DNA of 64,000 nt, from positions 16,214,535-16,278,534 of the forward strand of contig NW_020954610.1 of the NCBI RefSeq assembly GCF_900497805.2. The letters are read 5' to 3'. Every line of letters starts with the position of its first letter. Position 1 is the first letter of the stretch. Under the pieces are notes generated by a model, which saw nothing but the letters and a program-made list of their open reading frames with translations, ran no database searches and was not told the origin of the DNA. This DNA is from Vombatus ursinus (Eukaryota > Chordata > Mammalia > Diprotodontia > Vombatidae). The position numbers and the translations under genes are program-made. Of the stretch, positions 45,301-60,300 are shown piece after piece.

Positions 45301-48300
45301 AAGGGATACCCCCTGGAATACCACAGTCTCGCCAGAAACCTCATGCTTAGTTCTAGAATGAAAACAGAACTGGCCTTAGATTTTTTTCCCCCCATACTGG
45401 TTAATCTATTAATTAACATGGGAGTTTTTTTCAAACCAATGTTTATTGATTGTACTGCAGCAAATACTTTTGACTGCTTACTATGTACCAGATCTACAAA
45501 TGTTAATTTATCATTTTTCATTTGACTAATCAGCTCTAAAAAAAATACAGAACGTTTAAGTTGCCTCATTAAAAACAGATTCTATTAAAACTACACTGAA
45601 CTGTGGACTACTGAGAATAAATATTTTATTCCTAAAAAAGACAGAATACAGCAGATACCAATAGTCAAAATCACTGTCCTTTCTTACACTCTCTGACACA
45701 AACTGTAGGAGCACAACTGTTCTAACACAGATGGCAAGATACCATCTTCTGGAGTCATTTTTTGTTTACTTGCTCTCTCCCATCCTACTAACCGAGCTTA
45801 ATTACTGCTTTTTTCAAATCCAATTCCCAGTAGCTACTGAATCCTTTTACTGTTGCCTTTTTCTCTAGCAATCAATATTAACTGAACATTTCTACTTGGT
45901 AATAATTAACGTGTTCTAGATAGCATAATAAAAGTAATTTAGAAATTATGTAATATACACTGAAAAGAAAGTTCAATTTCCCCACTTTCAGAGAACATTG
46001 TTTTTTGCATTTTTTCATCCCAGACCTGGAATTTTATTAGTGCGATAACTCCCCAGACCTTCCTCCAGAAATGCAGATAGAGTACCTTCTCTCTAACTTA
46101 CATTCTTAAAGATCTGCCTGCTTAGGGACGGACTAGTACAAGGCCATCCAGTCAGTAGGTGTCAAAAGCAGATCTTGAATCCTAGGTCTTTCCAATGCGA
46201 GCTTATTTCATTACAACAGATTTCCCTTCTAAGTATCTGCATATATACATGCTAACATTTCCCCTCTTTGTACTCAGTCTGAAACACTCAAATTTACCTC
46301 ACCTTTTCCCAGTCATCAATGTTTCTACAAGTGTGGACACCAGTTCCTGTTGATCTTGTTCACTGCCCAGTTCATAAACCAGACCAAGGCCTTTTGAAGC
46401 AACATCTTGGCTGAGTTCTACCAAAAATGTGGACAAAGTAATGTTATTTTACAGACATTCAAAGCATATTAAATGCATGTTAAAAAGTTAAAATTTTATT
46501 TAAATAAGCTGACAACCAGTCATAATATATATGAATACACAGTATTACAACATAATTGAGTTTATTATCATTAAAAAAATTTGTTTGCCTGATGAGTGTA
46601 TGTGATTTTACTGGATACTTTAAATGAGTACTACATATATACAGTCTCTGGAAGCTCTGAATTAAAGATAACATTGACATGGACATATGTACACTACATA
46701 CAAACCCAAATCATTACACCCAGAAACAAATTTCTATAACCTAAGGAAATCTAATTCAGATTTTCACCTAGTTTAACTAAATCTGAACATTTCCATATAA
46801 AAATTATTTTAAGGAAAATCAATGAAAAAGTATATGTAAAAGGAAATATTCATAAAGGTCAAGAGAAACATCATGCACTCCTTTCCTCTCTCTTTTTTGT
46901 AAAAACACATTTGCAGAATAAAAGACAATGGCCATTAGAATTATAAAGCAAATAATAAAAACAAGAACCAAAGTTTAAATTTCCATTTTAAGTGCAAGGG
47001 TGATGGCTGAATTTTTAATTTAAAAACGAATTATTTTGAAACAACTTCTCTAACCCTTCTAAAAAGAGCAAGTTTTATAGAAAAAGTTTTTTTTTCCTAT
47101 AACATTTAGTTTTCTTTGGTATCGGTACATTAGATTTTTTATTTTATTTGTTTTTTAAAAATACAGATAAGATTATTTTCTTTTCCTCTTCAAATTCTAT
47201 CTTGAATTTGGGGAAAATGTGAATTACAAAATAATTCTCTAATAAGAATGAATTAAAGCCTATATTTACCAACTACTTACCATCATTATCTGACAGAATT
47301 GAAACAAATGCACTTTGAATCTCCTTGAGATGAGACTGGAAGAAAAAAGTGGACTTTACTTGCTGGTACATAAAACTTCATTCAAATATTATTCCTAGCT
47401 CTCAGGATTGGGGATTTAGGACAATGCCAAATATCTTAGTACTGTCCAATCTAGACTTATATCCTTGAAGCAACCTCTAATTAAATTGATGTGCAAGATT
47501 GTAAGAGCAAAACACTACTCAGATAAGTCTTCATCTTGTCATTGTACTATCCTGCATTTCTTTCTCTCTCTTTCTTTAAAATAACTTACCCCTAACTCTG
47601 CCTAATCCTTCTTCCTCATGATCTTCTTCTAATGTAACTATACCTTCAACATTTCACGAAGTCTATCAAAATACCAGGACCATTCCCTTCCCTACTTCAA
47701 GTCCATCTTCTGACACAGTCTACTGTGACTGATTAATGGCCTCTATATCTCATTGTCCTTTTTTATTTTAAAAATAAAACATTGTGACCCATCTATAATA
47801 CCTCTAAATCAGAAATATCACACTTGGGTTTCAATAAATTGGCTCATATTTCTAGCTCACAATTATGGATAATGCTGCTTACCTTGATTTCTTTATGAGT
47901 ACTCAGCTTCTTCACTAGGGAAAGGAGCCAGATGCAGGCAGCCTGCCTCACATGGGGGACAGGGCTGATAATGTGCTTATTTAAAATTATGTCCAACACC
48001 CATGGAACCACATCATTCACTTTGGCCTCTATTGAATGTGAACATTGTAGAGATGAGGTAAAAAAGAAAAAAAAAATAGAAAAAGCATTTTAACTGTTTT
48101 AGTTATTCTCTATTACCCCTGAAAAAAAAAAATGAAGTTGAAGGTACCATTCCCTGTAAACTCTGATCCTTAGAATGATCGGTGACTTCACTGGAGTAGG
48201 TACATACTCTATTGCATCAAGGCAATTCATAGCACGTCTTAATCTCTTAAGTATAGCAATGACTAAAAATAATTCACCACACAGTTGCCAGCCTTATGGT

Positions 48301-51300
48301 GCTGGGCTTTCCCACACTTTGTTAGACTGATGCTCAAATGAGAGACACACAATCTGTCACTGGGTTCTTCCTGAGTGAGTTCCATACCACCACTTTGGTC
48401 AGTTAGCGAACTGTCACATCCTCATCCATTCCTAATCCCTGTGAAATGAAATCCAAACTAGTAAAGAGCAAACCCTCTTCTCTAACCCATGCTGCCTTCT
48501 CTCCCATCCCTGTCCAACCCAATCCAACTCCCCTCCCCAAGTCCCATTTCATATCTGAATGCACCTTGGTCTACTTGATCCTCTGAAATTCCAGCTCTAT
48601 AACTAAAAACTTCCCTTCATTTTAGACCTCTTCTGGCTCTTACTCAGTCCTAGCTCTGCCAATGATAATGTACCCCTGGCTTTGCTTTTTTTCCTATTTG
48701 TACATTCGCTCATACCTATCAACTCAAAGGTCCCAGAGGTAGAATCTGAATATTCCTTGCTGATTTATTATTCCTTGTTGATTAAATGATTAAGATTACT
48801 TATTGCCTTCCAAAACAATAGCTCATCAATTCCTGAAACAATTATGAGAAACTCTTTTAAAGTACAGAAATATCTTTGGTTCACAAAGAGAAAGAATTTA
48901 CTCCATTTTTCCACGTAGGATGGAAGAGGAAACCATATTACTTCCAGGGGAAATTTAGTTATGTGCCAAGAGTGTTCTATGTAGAAGGTACTTTGAAACA
49001 GATACTCTGGTTAAAACAAAATATCTGATTCCTCCCCTCTCCTAAGTGGCATATATGAAATGGATATTTGTATGTAAATCAATTTTTTAAAGAGTGTGAA
49101 GAAGAAACATCACTACTCTCACAGCATTGACCATTTTTCTCTTTCCACCTTGGTACTCTAATTTTGGCTTCTAGGACACCTTTGCTCTCTCTACATCTGA
49201 AAGAACTTGTCCAACTCATACATTCTTGTGGTTTCAAATGCCTCAAGTATATCTATCACTGTAGAATCTATAGAAGAAGTTAAGAATATAAGGTACAGAC
49301 CTGAAAAAGAATCATAGAGACCATCTAGTCCAAACTCCTCATTTTATACATGAGAAAATTGAGGGCCAGAAAAGTTAAATGATGCCCAGGTCACACAGGT
49401 GACCCACCTTCACTCTATAATTGTTATTATTCTGTTTATAATACTTCCACATCTGTGTACCGATGATACTTGAAATTGAAATGGGGGATTTGGGGAAGAG
49501 ACATTTTCTCCATTGTAATTAAGAATATTCCAAATCCACCAGATTCAAAAATCCGATTAGAATCATCTTCAATTTCCTTCTTTCACTTGTTTCCACAAAC
49601 TCTAATAAATCCTACTAATTCTTCTTCTAAAAGACTTCTCCAAACTATGCCTTTTCTTTTTTTATCTTTTTCCCCAGCTTTTAAAACTTCAATAATTTTT
49701 AAAAGTTGTATTCTTATAATAAAAAGCATCTGAACAAAAAAACATGCTTATCTGCCCTTTACAGTTTGCCAGGACCTCAGTTTAAATCTGTATTTTATTT
49801 ACTCTTTGTTAACTAGATTTATTGTCATCTTCCCCAGGTTCTTCTTTTATCACTATGCAAGGATTTTTCATGCAATTAAAATCTAAACTAACCGGAAAAG
49901 CAAAAGAGTAGCTTCATTTTTGTGACACTGGGACAGCAGCATAGTCACTAAACTTCATCCAGCCTCTTCGAATTTTACACAGACTAATGGCAAGGTACAC
50001 AACATAGTATATAGTAAATGCTGGAAAGCATTACTTCATTATAATTCACCTGCTTGCTTTTCTTTTCCAATGGTTTCTTTTGCAGGCAGTGAGTTTTTCT
50101 ACTGTGTTCCCTTTCTTCAGTTTAGACTTACAGAATTTCTGAATCTTCACCACATCTGTTTTCTTAGATTAAGAAATCTTCAGATTAAGTCTGCAGATGA
50201 AGCAGTGACAGGCAGGCCTCTGGCACTGCGGCTGCAACTCTTGACTTCTGTCTCTTCCTTTTTTTTTTTGCACAGCTATACATTGTTAGTCCAGGTCCCA
50301 TCCCCAATGGACAAGCAACTTGCTAACTAGCCTTACAGCCTGTGTCCTTCCTTTAGCTCTACATACTTAATAGATTAGCAACACAAAGGAGCATGGAAAC
50401 CCCCAAGCTGCCAGTCAAACTTCCCAGAGATTTCCCATAGTGATCAATTCTAGGATTTTCCACTGGTTGCTTATATGATTTTCTCCTTTAGAAACAGACA
50501 CACAAAATGAGTGAAGACTAAAGCTGGGAGTTATTTTAAACACAGGCCTTTGAAAACTTTCTGGATTGGTGATAAAGCCCCAAACACACACAGAAGATGT
50601 TTGAAAATCTAAAGGAAAAGCTGGTGAGATTTGAATGATACTCAGTTCAAACGTTAGTTAATTCTGTTATTTCAACTAGAAACTGACAAAATTTGTCTTC
50701 ACATTAAAATCAAATTTTTCAGTATGCCTACCTCAGTGGTTTTATATGTACCCCCAGGCCCTTACAATTCTCTCTTACATGGAAACCTCACATACATATG
50801 CCAGCTGGGCTAAGTGAACAGAGAAGGAAAATCCTCTGCCATAGAATCAGAAGCAGCTTTCGAGAAAGGCTCACCAGCAAGTGGTGCATACTCTTCTTCG
50901 GTGACCAGCCAGGCATCACGGGCAGCCACTGAACTCGTGCCAATTGCAGCACTAGTAATGGCTTCACCAACAGTAAACTGAAGTTCTATTTGCTTTGCCT
51001 AAAGAAGGAAGAAATAAAATATAACCATAATAGCTCTCAGGGTAAAGAGAGTGCTTCCCCCATTGTAGAAGTTGCTAAACCAACAATCCTACAAGGATAT
51101 AAATATGCTGAAATCTTGTTTTCTCAATGTGTTTGCCTTTCACCCCATTCCCTAAGTCAGCTCCTTCTGTCTTTATGAACAAATAATATCACTCTTCCCC
51201 TGACTGTGGCCTAAGTCCTACTTAACATACATTCATTTTTAAACTCAGAAGAGAATCAGAGTAAAAATTTCTTCTCAGAACCTGAGATATTGTACAGGGT

Positions 51301-54300
51301 CATAAGTCAGACTTCTGAATCTAATCATATCAACAATTACACCAATTTCTGCTTCCTTTACCACTCTTTTTCTCATGTTGATTAGAGTAAAGGGGGAAAA
51401 TCAGTGGAGGCAGAGAGATACCAGAGACTAATTTTAATACTTTCTGGAAAAATATTAACACAATTGCCATCCAAGAGCTAAACACATAAAATAACTTATA
51501 AAGATTATCTCTTGCCATACTGGCTACATTTGATTGTCAAAATAATTACTTCAATTATGTGAAGCAAAAGCTGACAATACAACTGAGTAAGTTCTTAAGT
51601 TATTTTACCAAAAACCATTTAGTAAACACAAATTACATTCAATCTCCACAAAAATTCAAAAGATTAATCAGTATTTTTTTTAATATACTGTGTATAAAGC
51701 CAATGAGAGGGGAAAAACATGTAAGGAAAAAATAAGTCATTTTAGACTCCAGCTGATGGCACTTAGTAACTTGAGAATTCAATGAAATTGCTTTAAGGGG
51801 AAAAAGTCACATGAGTTTAGGTATTAATTTTTTTTATATAAAAGTAAAGTGAACTAGATTATCCAGACAATAATAGAGATTTAATCAAATTCTCTTATGG
51901 ACAAAATTACCAAGATAAAAATCAAGTGATAAATAAAATAGTAAGTTCAGGGGAGTATTAACCCTTTTTTTGTCACTGACCACTCAGACAGTCTGGTGAA
52001 GCCTATGGGCCCTTCTCAAAAGAATGTTTTTAAAAGCACAGAGGATTACAAATTAAATCAGTAATATTAAAATCTATAATCAATAACTGACCCCAGGTTA
52101 AGAATTTCTTTAGATGATTCAAGGTAGTAGTTGAAATTTACCTCAACAGAATCCATGAGGCCTTGCAAAATTAGCTTCTGGTGAGGAAAATTTCCATCCC
52201 CAACTGGAAAATAGCCCAGTGTTTGGATTGCTCGTTCCTTCATCTAAAAGGAGAAAATTTCTTCTTTTAAAAACACATACAAGTTTTATTTTTAAATAGT
52301 AGATTCAAAAGGGTAGTTTCCATAACTCTTATAAAAACACCTCAGTTTATCCCTAAGTACCCAATTTCACTAAGCTTGAGTTACTAGCTTTGGAATACAA
52401 AGGAAAATAACTCCTAAAACTTAATATATAAAATTAGTTACATATTAAAGAAAAAAGAGAAAAATGTGAGACCTTTATTCTAGCTTTGCTGAACTAAAAA
52501 TTTTGATTTCAATCTTGCAATTTAATGTTTAGAGTACACATGGTGTAGTGGACTATGAGTTAGCCTCAGTACCAGGAAGAACTGGTTTCAAAGACCCGCC
52601 TCTGACACAGATTAGCTCTGTGACCCTGAGATAATCATTCAGAGTTTCATCAACTCTCTAAAACTAAAGCTGGATAGACAGTGGAGTGGAAGACCACTAC
52701 AAAGTGGGTGGAGGTCTGCATTGGTAAGAGTTCCTTATTCTACTAAAATCATAAATTAAGTTAAAAAAAAAACCAATTAGGTATATGACACTGTTATGTA
52801 ATTGTTCTTCTAATAGTGAATTATAATATGGTACTATCCATTATGTTTAATGGTCAGAACTACAGAAAGGTTTATCCTCTTTTTATTATCATTATATTGA
52901 ATCCTACAGTTCACAATTTTTAATACTTTTTTCTTTAGGTGTTTTTATTCTTATGAATACAGGTTTAAAATCAAATAGTTCTTTAAAACTTTTTTTAAAA
53001 TGCCAATTACTACTTCTTTGAACAAGTGCTCTAACAGTTAACTGAGACACAGACCTCTTAAAATAACCAATGTGTCTCTAGAAGTTAATTGGCCTAATCT
53101 AACAACATGAAGAAACAAAATTTTAGGCTGGTTTTTACATCTCTGTATAAATCTCAAGTTTGAAGTCCTTCCTTACGAATCAACAAGCATGTTATCTACA
53201 CTTGGTTTGCCAAAATTGATAACAGGAATCAGTTTTGTAAAACTAGTTGTACATAGAAAATATCAGTTACTAACATCACAAATGCGTAAGATTCATCTAG
53301 TTCATTTCTCACTTACTCCTTTTCAAATAATTCGTATCAATAGGATGTCAAAGCTACAGGGGGACTTAAAGATTATGTTATACAAATTGCTTACTTTAAA
53401 GAAGAAAAGAGGGAAAATGACTTGTCTAAAGGTCTACTACTCAGTAAGAAGCCTAAATTCAAACCCAGGCCTTCTGACTACACATCCAGTGCTTTTTTGT
53501 TTTTATCTTTAACTACAGAATAATTTTTTTTCCTTTGTCTTTTTTTTCTCCTGCTAGGCAATGGGATTAAGTGACTTGCCCAGGGTCACACAGCAAGTAA
53601 GTGTCAAGTGTCTGAGGCCAGATTTGCACTTGGGTCCTCCTGACTTCAGGGCCGGTGTTCTATCCACTGCTCCGCTTACCTGCCCCCAGAAAGATTATTT
53701 AGCTTATTTATACACTATTGATATACCTGTCAATTTGATTCTTTAACTTTCCCCCCTCCCCCAATCCCCACCAGTTTATTGCTAAATCCTGCTGACTTCG
53801 CCACTGCAATGTCTACTTCTTTTGTGTTCTCTTTTACTTTTACTGCAATCCTCCCATATTTTGGCCATCATTCACTCTCACCTAGATTACTGAAAAATCT
53901 CTTTCTAACTGAGCTTGCTACTTCTAAGTCCATTAAGGATCCAATATGAGTCCTTCCAGTGTGGATGGAGTCATCTTACTCATTCACCATTATGATTATG
54001 TCAGCCCTTTACACCACTCTGCCTACCAAATAAAGTAAAATCTCCTTTCCTTTCTTTCACAATCTGGGTCTGACCTAAATCCAACCTAATTTCTTACCAT
54101 TCCTCTTTTCAGAATGGCTTGACCATAGATTATGTGAACTATTCACAAGTTGTGAATAGGTGTTCACAAATATATACTAGGCAGCGAAGGGGTTCACTAC
54201 CCCCAAGCCTTTGTCATCCTGCCTCCTCCCAACTCTGTCTTTGTTTATGTCATCCCCATAACTAGAATGGACTCATATGGCTTTGGGCATTTTCTCTGGT

Positions 54301-57300
54301 TGTCCAACAAGCCTGGAATGCTCTCCCTCCTCTGCTTCACCTACTGACTTCCTTGGCTTCCTTAACGTCCCAGCTAAAACCACACCACCTACAGGAAACC
54401 TTTCCCAATTCCTCTTAATTCTAGTGCCTTATCTCTCTCAATTATTTCCTATTTACCCTACATATAATTTATTTGTACTTATTTGTTTGCTTGTTGTCTC
54501 CCCCATTAAACTGTGAGTTCTTTGAGAACAGGGACTGTCCTTAGTCTCTTTTTGTATCCCTAGCATTCAGCACAGTGCCTGACACATAGCAGGCATTTAA
54601 TAAATGTTTATTGACTAATTCTATTCCCCAAAACCAGACACCATCTCTGATTGCTGAAATTCCATTCTTTACGGCTCAACTCCTCTATGAAGCTTTCCCT
54701 GACACCTCTAAAACTAATCTTTCCCTCTTCAAATTTCTTTCTGTTCTGTATTGATGAACTTGTTCTATACTATCAAATACTGAAATTACATCATGGAACT
54801 CCTTGATGTAAACATTCCCTCAAATGATATAAATCACAAACCACCCATGACTGTACCAATCTTGTCTATGTTCACCGATGAATTCACTTTAGAGGGCTGG
54901 GATGAGTAGGGACAATTTCTACCTAATAAACCACAGACTTCCCTTGCCTTTTCCTAACATCATGAAGAAACAAATGCAGCATGTGAGCCTCCCATCTGTT
55001 ATCACTTGTTCACACCATATGAATAGGCCACCTTCTTTTTCAGTCAGATACCTATGACAACATCCTGTATACCACTTCTACTTTGTAATTTCTTATTGGT
55101 GACACACTGCAGCCTAAGTAAGCTTACCACATGCCTCTCCATTGACCTTTGGGTGCCAATTTCATTTCTTCAGAAACTGTATACTGTTTTATGACTTATA
55201 ACCATACAGCAACACTAGAAAAATACTGGTATTATTGCTAGCACCTTTGTTTCATGGAGAATCATGGGATCATGAAAAGAAATTTGCAATTTCCCAAAAG
55301 GAATTCAGCCTAAACTTCTCCTGTTATTTAACTCCAGGTCCAAGTTATTATTATTTTTTTTTGCAGTGCCTTTCCAACATTTACAAGTACATACAGTAGG
55401 TGACTAATAAAAATCATAGAACTGAACTGGAAATTTTTAAAAATGCACTTGCCTTGTTTGTTTCTTTGCTAGAAGGTATTCTGTTGAGTAAACTTTCTAC
55501 AAGATGAAGTTTGGTAAAGCCAGATCCCTCATTGGGAATGGGGAGAGGGCCATTTCTACCAATTTCACCCAGGGCTGTACAAGCAGCAATTGCCAGGAGA
55601 GGAGAAGTGCTGTCCAAAAATGAACCTGTAAGAACACATAAAAGAACATAAAGAGAATATTCTATATTGTCTTCTTTGTGATCAGAATGAAATTGAGGTA
55701 TATTTGAAAGCTGACTTTAATTTTGCATCTTTTAAAAATGTACCAAATGTCTGATAAAATTGCATGTGTATGTTTTCATATTTTTAAAAAGTGTCTATCT
55801 ATTAAGAGGGAATGGAGTACAGTGATTTTTTAAAAGTTGCAATGTTCCAAACAACAACATCTTCCAAGTGGATATCTCAGTGTGAAAAAATTATATAAAG
55901 TAGCCACGTATGCTAAAGGTAGAGTACTATCATAGTTACTAAAAAACAGAATAACCTTTGGATACAAAGACATTTCAATTTAAATAAAAATTTTGTTCCT
56001 TCAAGGCAGTTTTCTAGGAAAACAATGTACTTAAAAAAAGTATCACACCACAAAAGAAAAGGAAAATACCATTTAATGTAATTGAATCAGCATAAAAAGT
56101 ATCAATTACCTATTGTTTCAGTTGTACTCTGAATGAGCTGTTCTTGTTCTGGCAAAAATGCAGTCTCTGTGTCTTGCAGCTCTGCCACTTTGGTTTTCTT
56201 TTTAGCCAAATAACGTCCCACTGTGAATCCCAAAGCAAGCAAGGATCCATGCTGTATTTCTGGGCTCTAAAGTTGACAATAGGTCAGCATGTCATTGTCA
56301 TACTTTCTTATAATTTCATTTTAATTCTACAAGTACACATTGTGGCAACTCTTCAGACTAAGTATCAATGGACTAAGGAAAGAAAGTTCTCCATAGTCAT
56401 TTTAACTTTACTGGCTTTTAATTAGACAGGCCTAAAGTACAAGTGTGATTAAAAAAATAATTGATAATTATAAAATAAATTCTTCCAGCATGATGAACTC
56501 CAAAATAGCTTGATTAACTATTGGATCATTTCAATAAGAGGTTTCTTTATGTTACAGAATTAGACTTTCTAACATCTGATGGTGATGCTCTGACAACATT
56601 CCACATGCAACTACATCAGCAGGAACAGCACTGTCACAATTAAAATTAAGGTAAAATGAAGCACAAAATTCCAAGCATGATCAATTTATTAGCAAAGTTT
56701 GACTTTACCAAGAAAGAGGGTCTCAGACTCCTCATCAACAGCTAAGACTCTAAGGTGAGGTTTACAGATCTTTTTTACAGACAAAAGGAGGATCTATGGG
56801 AAAAACAATATAACTGTCTGGAGATCGGATATGTAGGGCTAGCAACCATCCCTCCTTCCATCTTGTTGCTGACTGCTATGTCTGCCTGCAAGGTTAATTA
56901 CTGGTACATGGATAATAATTCAGACTTCCTTGAAGAACAGAGATAATAGACCAGACTTCCTTAAAGGACAACAAGTGGGACAGAGATAACAGATTTCCAT
57001 GTTGACATAAAGACTGTTGATTTCACAGAAAAACTGAATTTTTAAACAACTCAGAGACAATAAAACATGATTTAGGCAGTTACAAAAATGTCTGTAGTAA
57101 TACAGAATTAAATCAATTATGAAGTAGAAACAATTTTTTTTTTCTCAGTGTCAAACTGTCAGGTACCTAACAGGTCCCTTCAGAGAGCTGAAGTCAGGTC
57201 AAACTTATCAGTGCCTCAAATAAAAATTCAAGGCAAAATAGGGAGAGCTATATAAAGGGTAGATGTGGAGATCACAGATACATGGAAAAAAGCATGAAAT

Positions 57301-60300
57301 GTTCATTGATCCGTCTATTTGATCAGCTACCCAAGGATGCCTAATTTAATATGTTAAGACATCTTGTGTGGTCAACAGAAATGATTTTATTTTGGAAGAT
57401 TAGCATGATATTGTATTCTATTCTAATTCCTCTATTGTCAACAGTCCATTCTGTATGTGTGGCCCCTGTACAAAAACAATAAAAAGACAATCTAATAAAA
57501 AAAAGGATAAGGTAAATAAAAAATATCAAATTTTCAATTGTTTTAGGAAAAAATGCACAAGAATTTTTGTAAAGCAACAGTTACATCTAGCTATTAGGAT
57601 CAATTCTTAACAATTCTAATAGGATTACACTGGACTACACAAAACAGGAGGAAGAGTCAAGATGGTGGAGTAGCAAGAAACACATCAAGCTCCCCACCAA
57701 CCTAAAAAATCACACAGATCGAATCATGACAGGGAAATCCAAGAAAAAGTCACGGTGAGTCATTTTTCCAGCCTAGGTTGGCACAAGGAGAAAGACAGAG
57801 GTCTGCAGACCCTGGGAAAAAGGTCTGGCCAGAAGCATTCCTGTGCATGGGAAAAGGCTGTGCACCAGAGGAGGTCCTAGAGCCATATCAGGCCACCCCC
57901 AGAGACATTCTAGGAAATCATGACAGCTTTGTCACCCACTACCCAATTCTGGGTCACAGATATAAAGAAGAGTGAGGAAGGGTCCTGTATATAGGGGTAG
58001 CATTGTCAGTAGGAAGTCATGGAAGGCCCTGGGAAATGTATTGAGAAAGAGCAAAGTCCCAAAGCAAGCAGCAGCTATGTGGCTCAGACCACCAAGGAGC
58101 ACAGCAGAGTTTCACTTCTAGCTTCCATCCCAGTCTGAAGCCAACAGAAGAATATCAAGGGCAGAAATAGCAGACCAAAGGAAGAATACAGTTCTGTGAC
58201 TGAACTAGCAGAGGATCCCAGCTGCTTGAAAACAGCTGAGTCCAGTAGCAGTTTACAACTGCTCACATCCAACAACAGTTCACACCCAAACTCAAGACAG
58301 GAATTTGCAGGGATCAGACCAGGGAAGGTAGTTATCAGACACTGCCCCGAACCAGATCACTTTGGGAATACTGAAAGCTTGCAGGTGCCCATCCTGAGCT
58401 GTCCTTAAGAGCCTAGAATAAACACAACATCCACAATCTTAAGAAAACAGCAAGAAGTCAGCCCAGGGAAGGTCTGGTCCTTCCCTCAGAAATATGTAGA
58501 GACTGGACCAAATATAAAATTCAAAAGCAGAAAATAGGATGGAAAATGGAAAAAAATTGGAAAAAAAAAAAAGAATCCCAACATAAAAATCTCTAACAGT
58601 TGCAATGATGCAAAAGCCACAAACCCAGAAGAAGAGAATACCTTGAAAACATTTACAAGCAAAGGTCCCAAGGAAAACATAATATGGGCAAAAATTCAAC
58701 TAGAATTCCTGGAAGAGAGGATGCAAAAATTAAAAAAAAAAAGAGAGACATTAAAAATGTTTTTTATAAATGAAATAAGAGTGTTAGAAGAAAAAAAAAC
58801 TAGTAAAGAAATGAAAATTATGGAAGAATTGTAAAGAGAATTAATAGTTTGGCACAAAAGGTTTGTCAAAGCAACAAACTCCCAGAATATTAGGATAGAT
58901 TAAATAAAAGCCAACAGACAATAAGAAAAATTAAAACAAACTCAAAAGATTTTTAAAAATGTAAGAAAACATTAAGCTATCTCATAGCAAAAACAACTGA
59001 CCAAGAAAACAGAAAAAGAGAAAAATTTGTAAGCATCACTGCACTAACTGAAGGCTACAACCAAAAAAAAAATCTGGATACAATATTTCAAGAAATCTTT
59101 AAAAAAATCTCTTAGAACAAGAGAGCAAAGCAGAAACAAAAAGACTCAACTAATCACCTCCCAAAAAGACTCCAAAGTGAAAACTCTAAGAAACATTATA
59201 TTGTAGTCAATATCCAGAGCTTCCAGGTCAAATAAAAAATACTGTAAGTAATCAGAAAGAAAAAATTCAAATGGCAAGGAACTACAGTCAGGATCACATA
59301 GGATTTAGCAGCGACCCCTAAAAAAAGGTAGAGATCTCAGATGAAGGCAAAGAATATCCAAAAATAATTTGCCCAGCAAAACTGCATAATTTTACAGAAG
59401 AAAAAAATGGACCTCTAACAAACTAGAGGATTTTCAAGCATTCCTGATAAAAAAGACCAGAGCTGTGTAGAAACTCTGAAGTTCAAAAACAGGAGTTAAG
59501 AGAAATACAGCAAAGGTAAAAGGAACGAATAATGAAATGGAGTATGATAGAAGATGAACAGCAAGTGCGCCAGCATGTATGGAAGGCATTAAATTGTAAG
59601 AAGACTGAAAAGATAAGATGGGGCCAGATTATTAAAAGCTCTGAATTCCAACAAAGGATTTTATAGTTGATGCTGGGGGTAAAAAGGAATGATTGAAGTT
59701 TATTGACTAGGACAATGCCATGTTAAGGCTTGTGCTTCAGGAAAATCATTTTGGCAGTCATGAAAACCTTCAGCGATATCATCAAAATGGCCACACAGAT
59801 TATCTGAAGACTTCTTCAGTTCAATTTGAGAATATCTTTTGGTACATTTTATAGAGGGATGATACAGAGGAGAGTACAGAATCTGGAGTCATACCACCTG
59901 AATTCAAAATCCTGGTTATCTCAGTTCTGACTTTGGGAAAGTTAAGGAAGCAGAACTATATGACTTCTAATGTACATTAGAACTCTATGAATTCTATGAA
60001 TGTGTATTTTATATAAATGCACATACATACATACATAATTACATGTATTTGTGTGTGCGCGCGCACACACACCCCAATTGTTTTTTAAAACCCTTAAAAT
60101 ATGAGACAGGTGAAATACATTAAGTACATATATGGATTTCTCAAAGTTTACTTAGTAAGTGATATGATTAGAATATACAATGTTACATATTAAAAAGAGA
60201 GTGAAAAAAGTTGATTACTTACATGATTGTCCTTTGTCGTCTTTATAAGGTGCTGTATAGTTGACTTCAACTCATTTCCTGACATTGTAGACACCACCAC

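Noticed and set aside
56700-57250. Possible retroelement or gene fragment around the open stretch 56755-56946
   Set aside because: No family resemblance, splice sites or flanking repeats.
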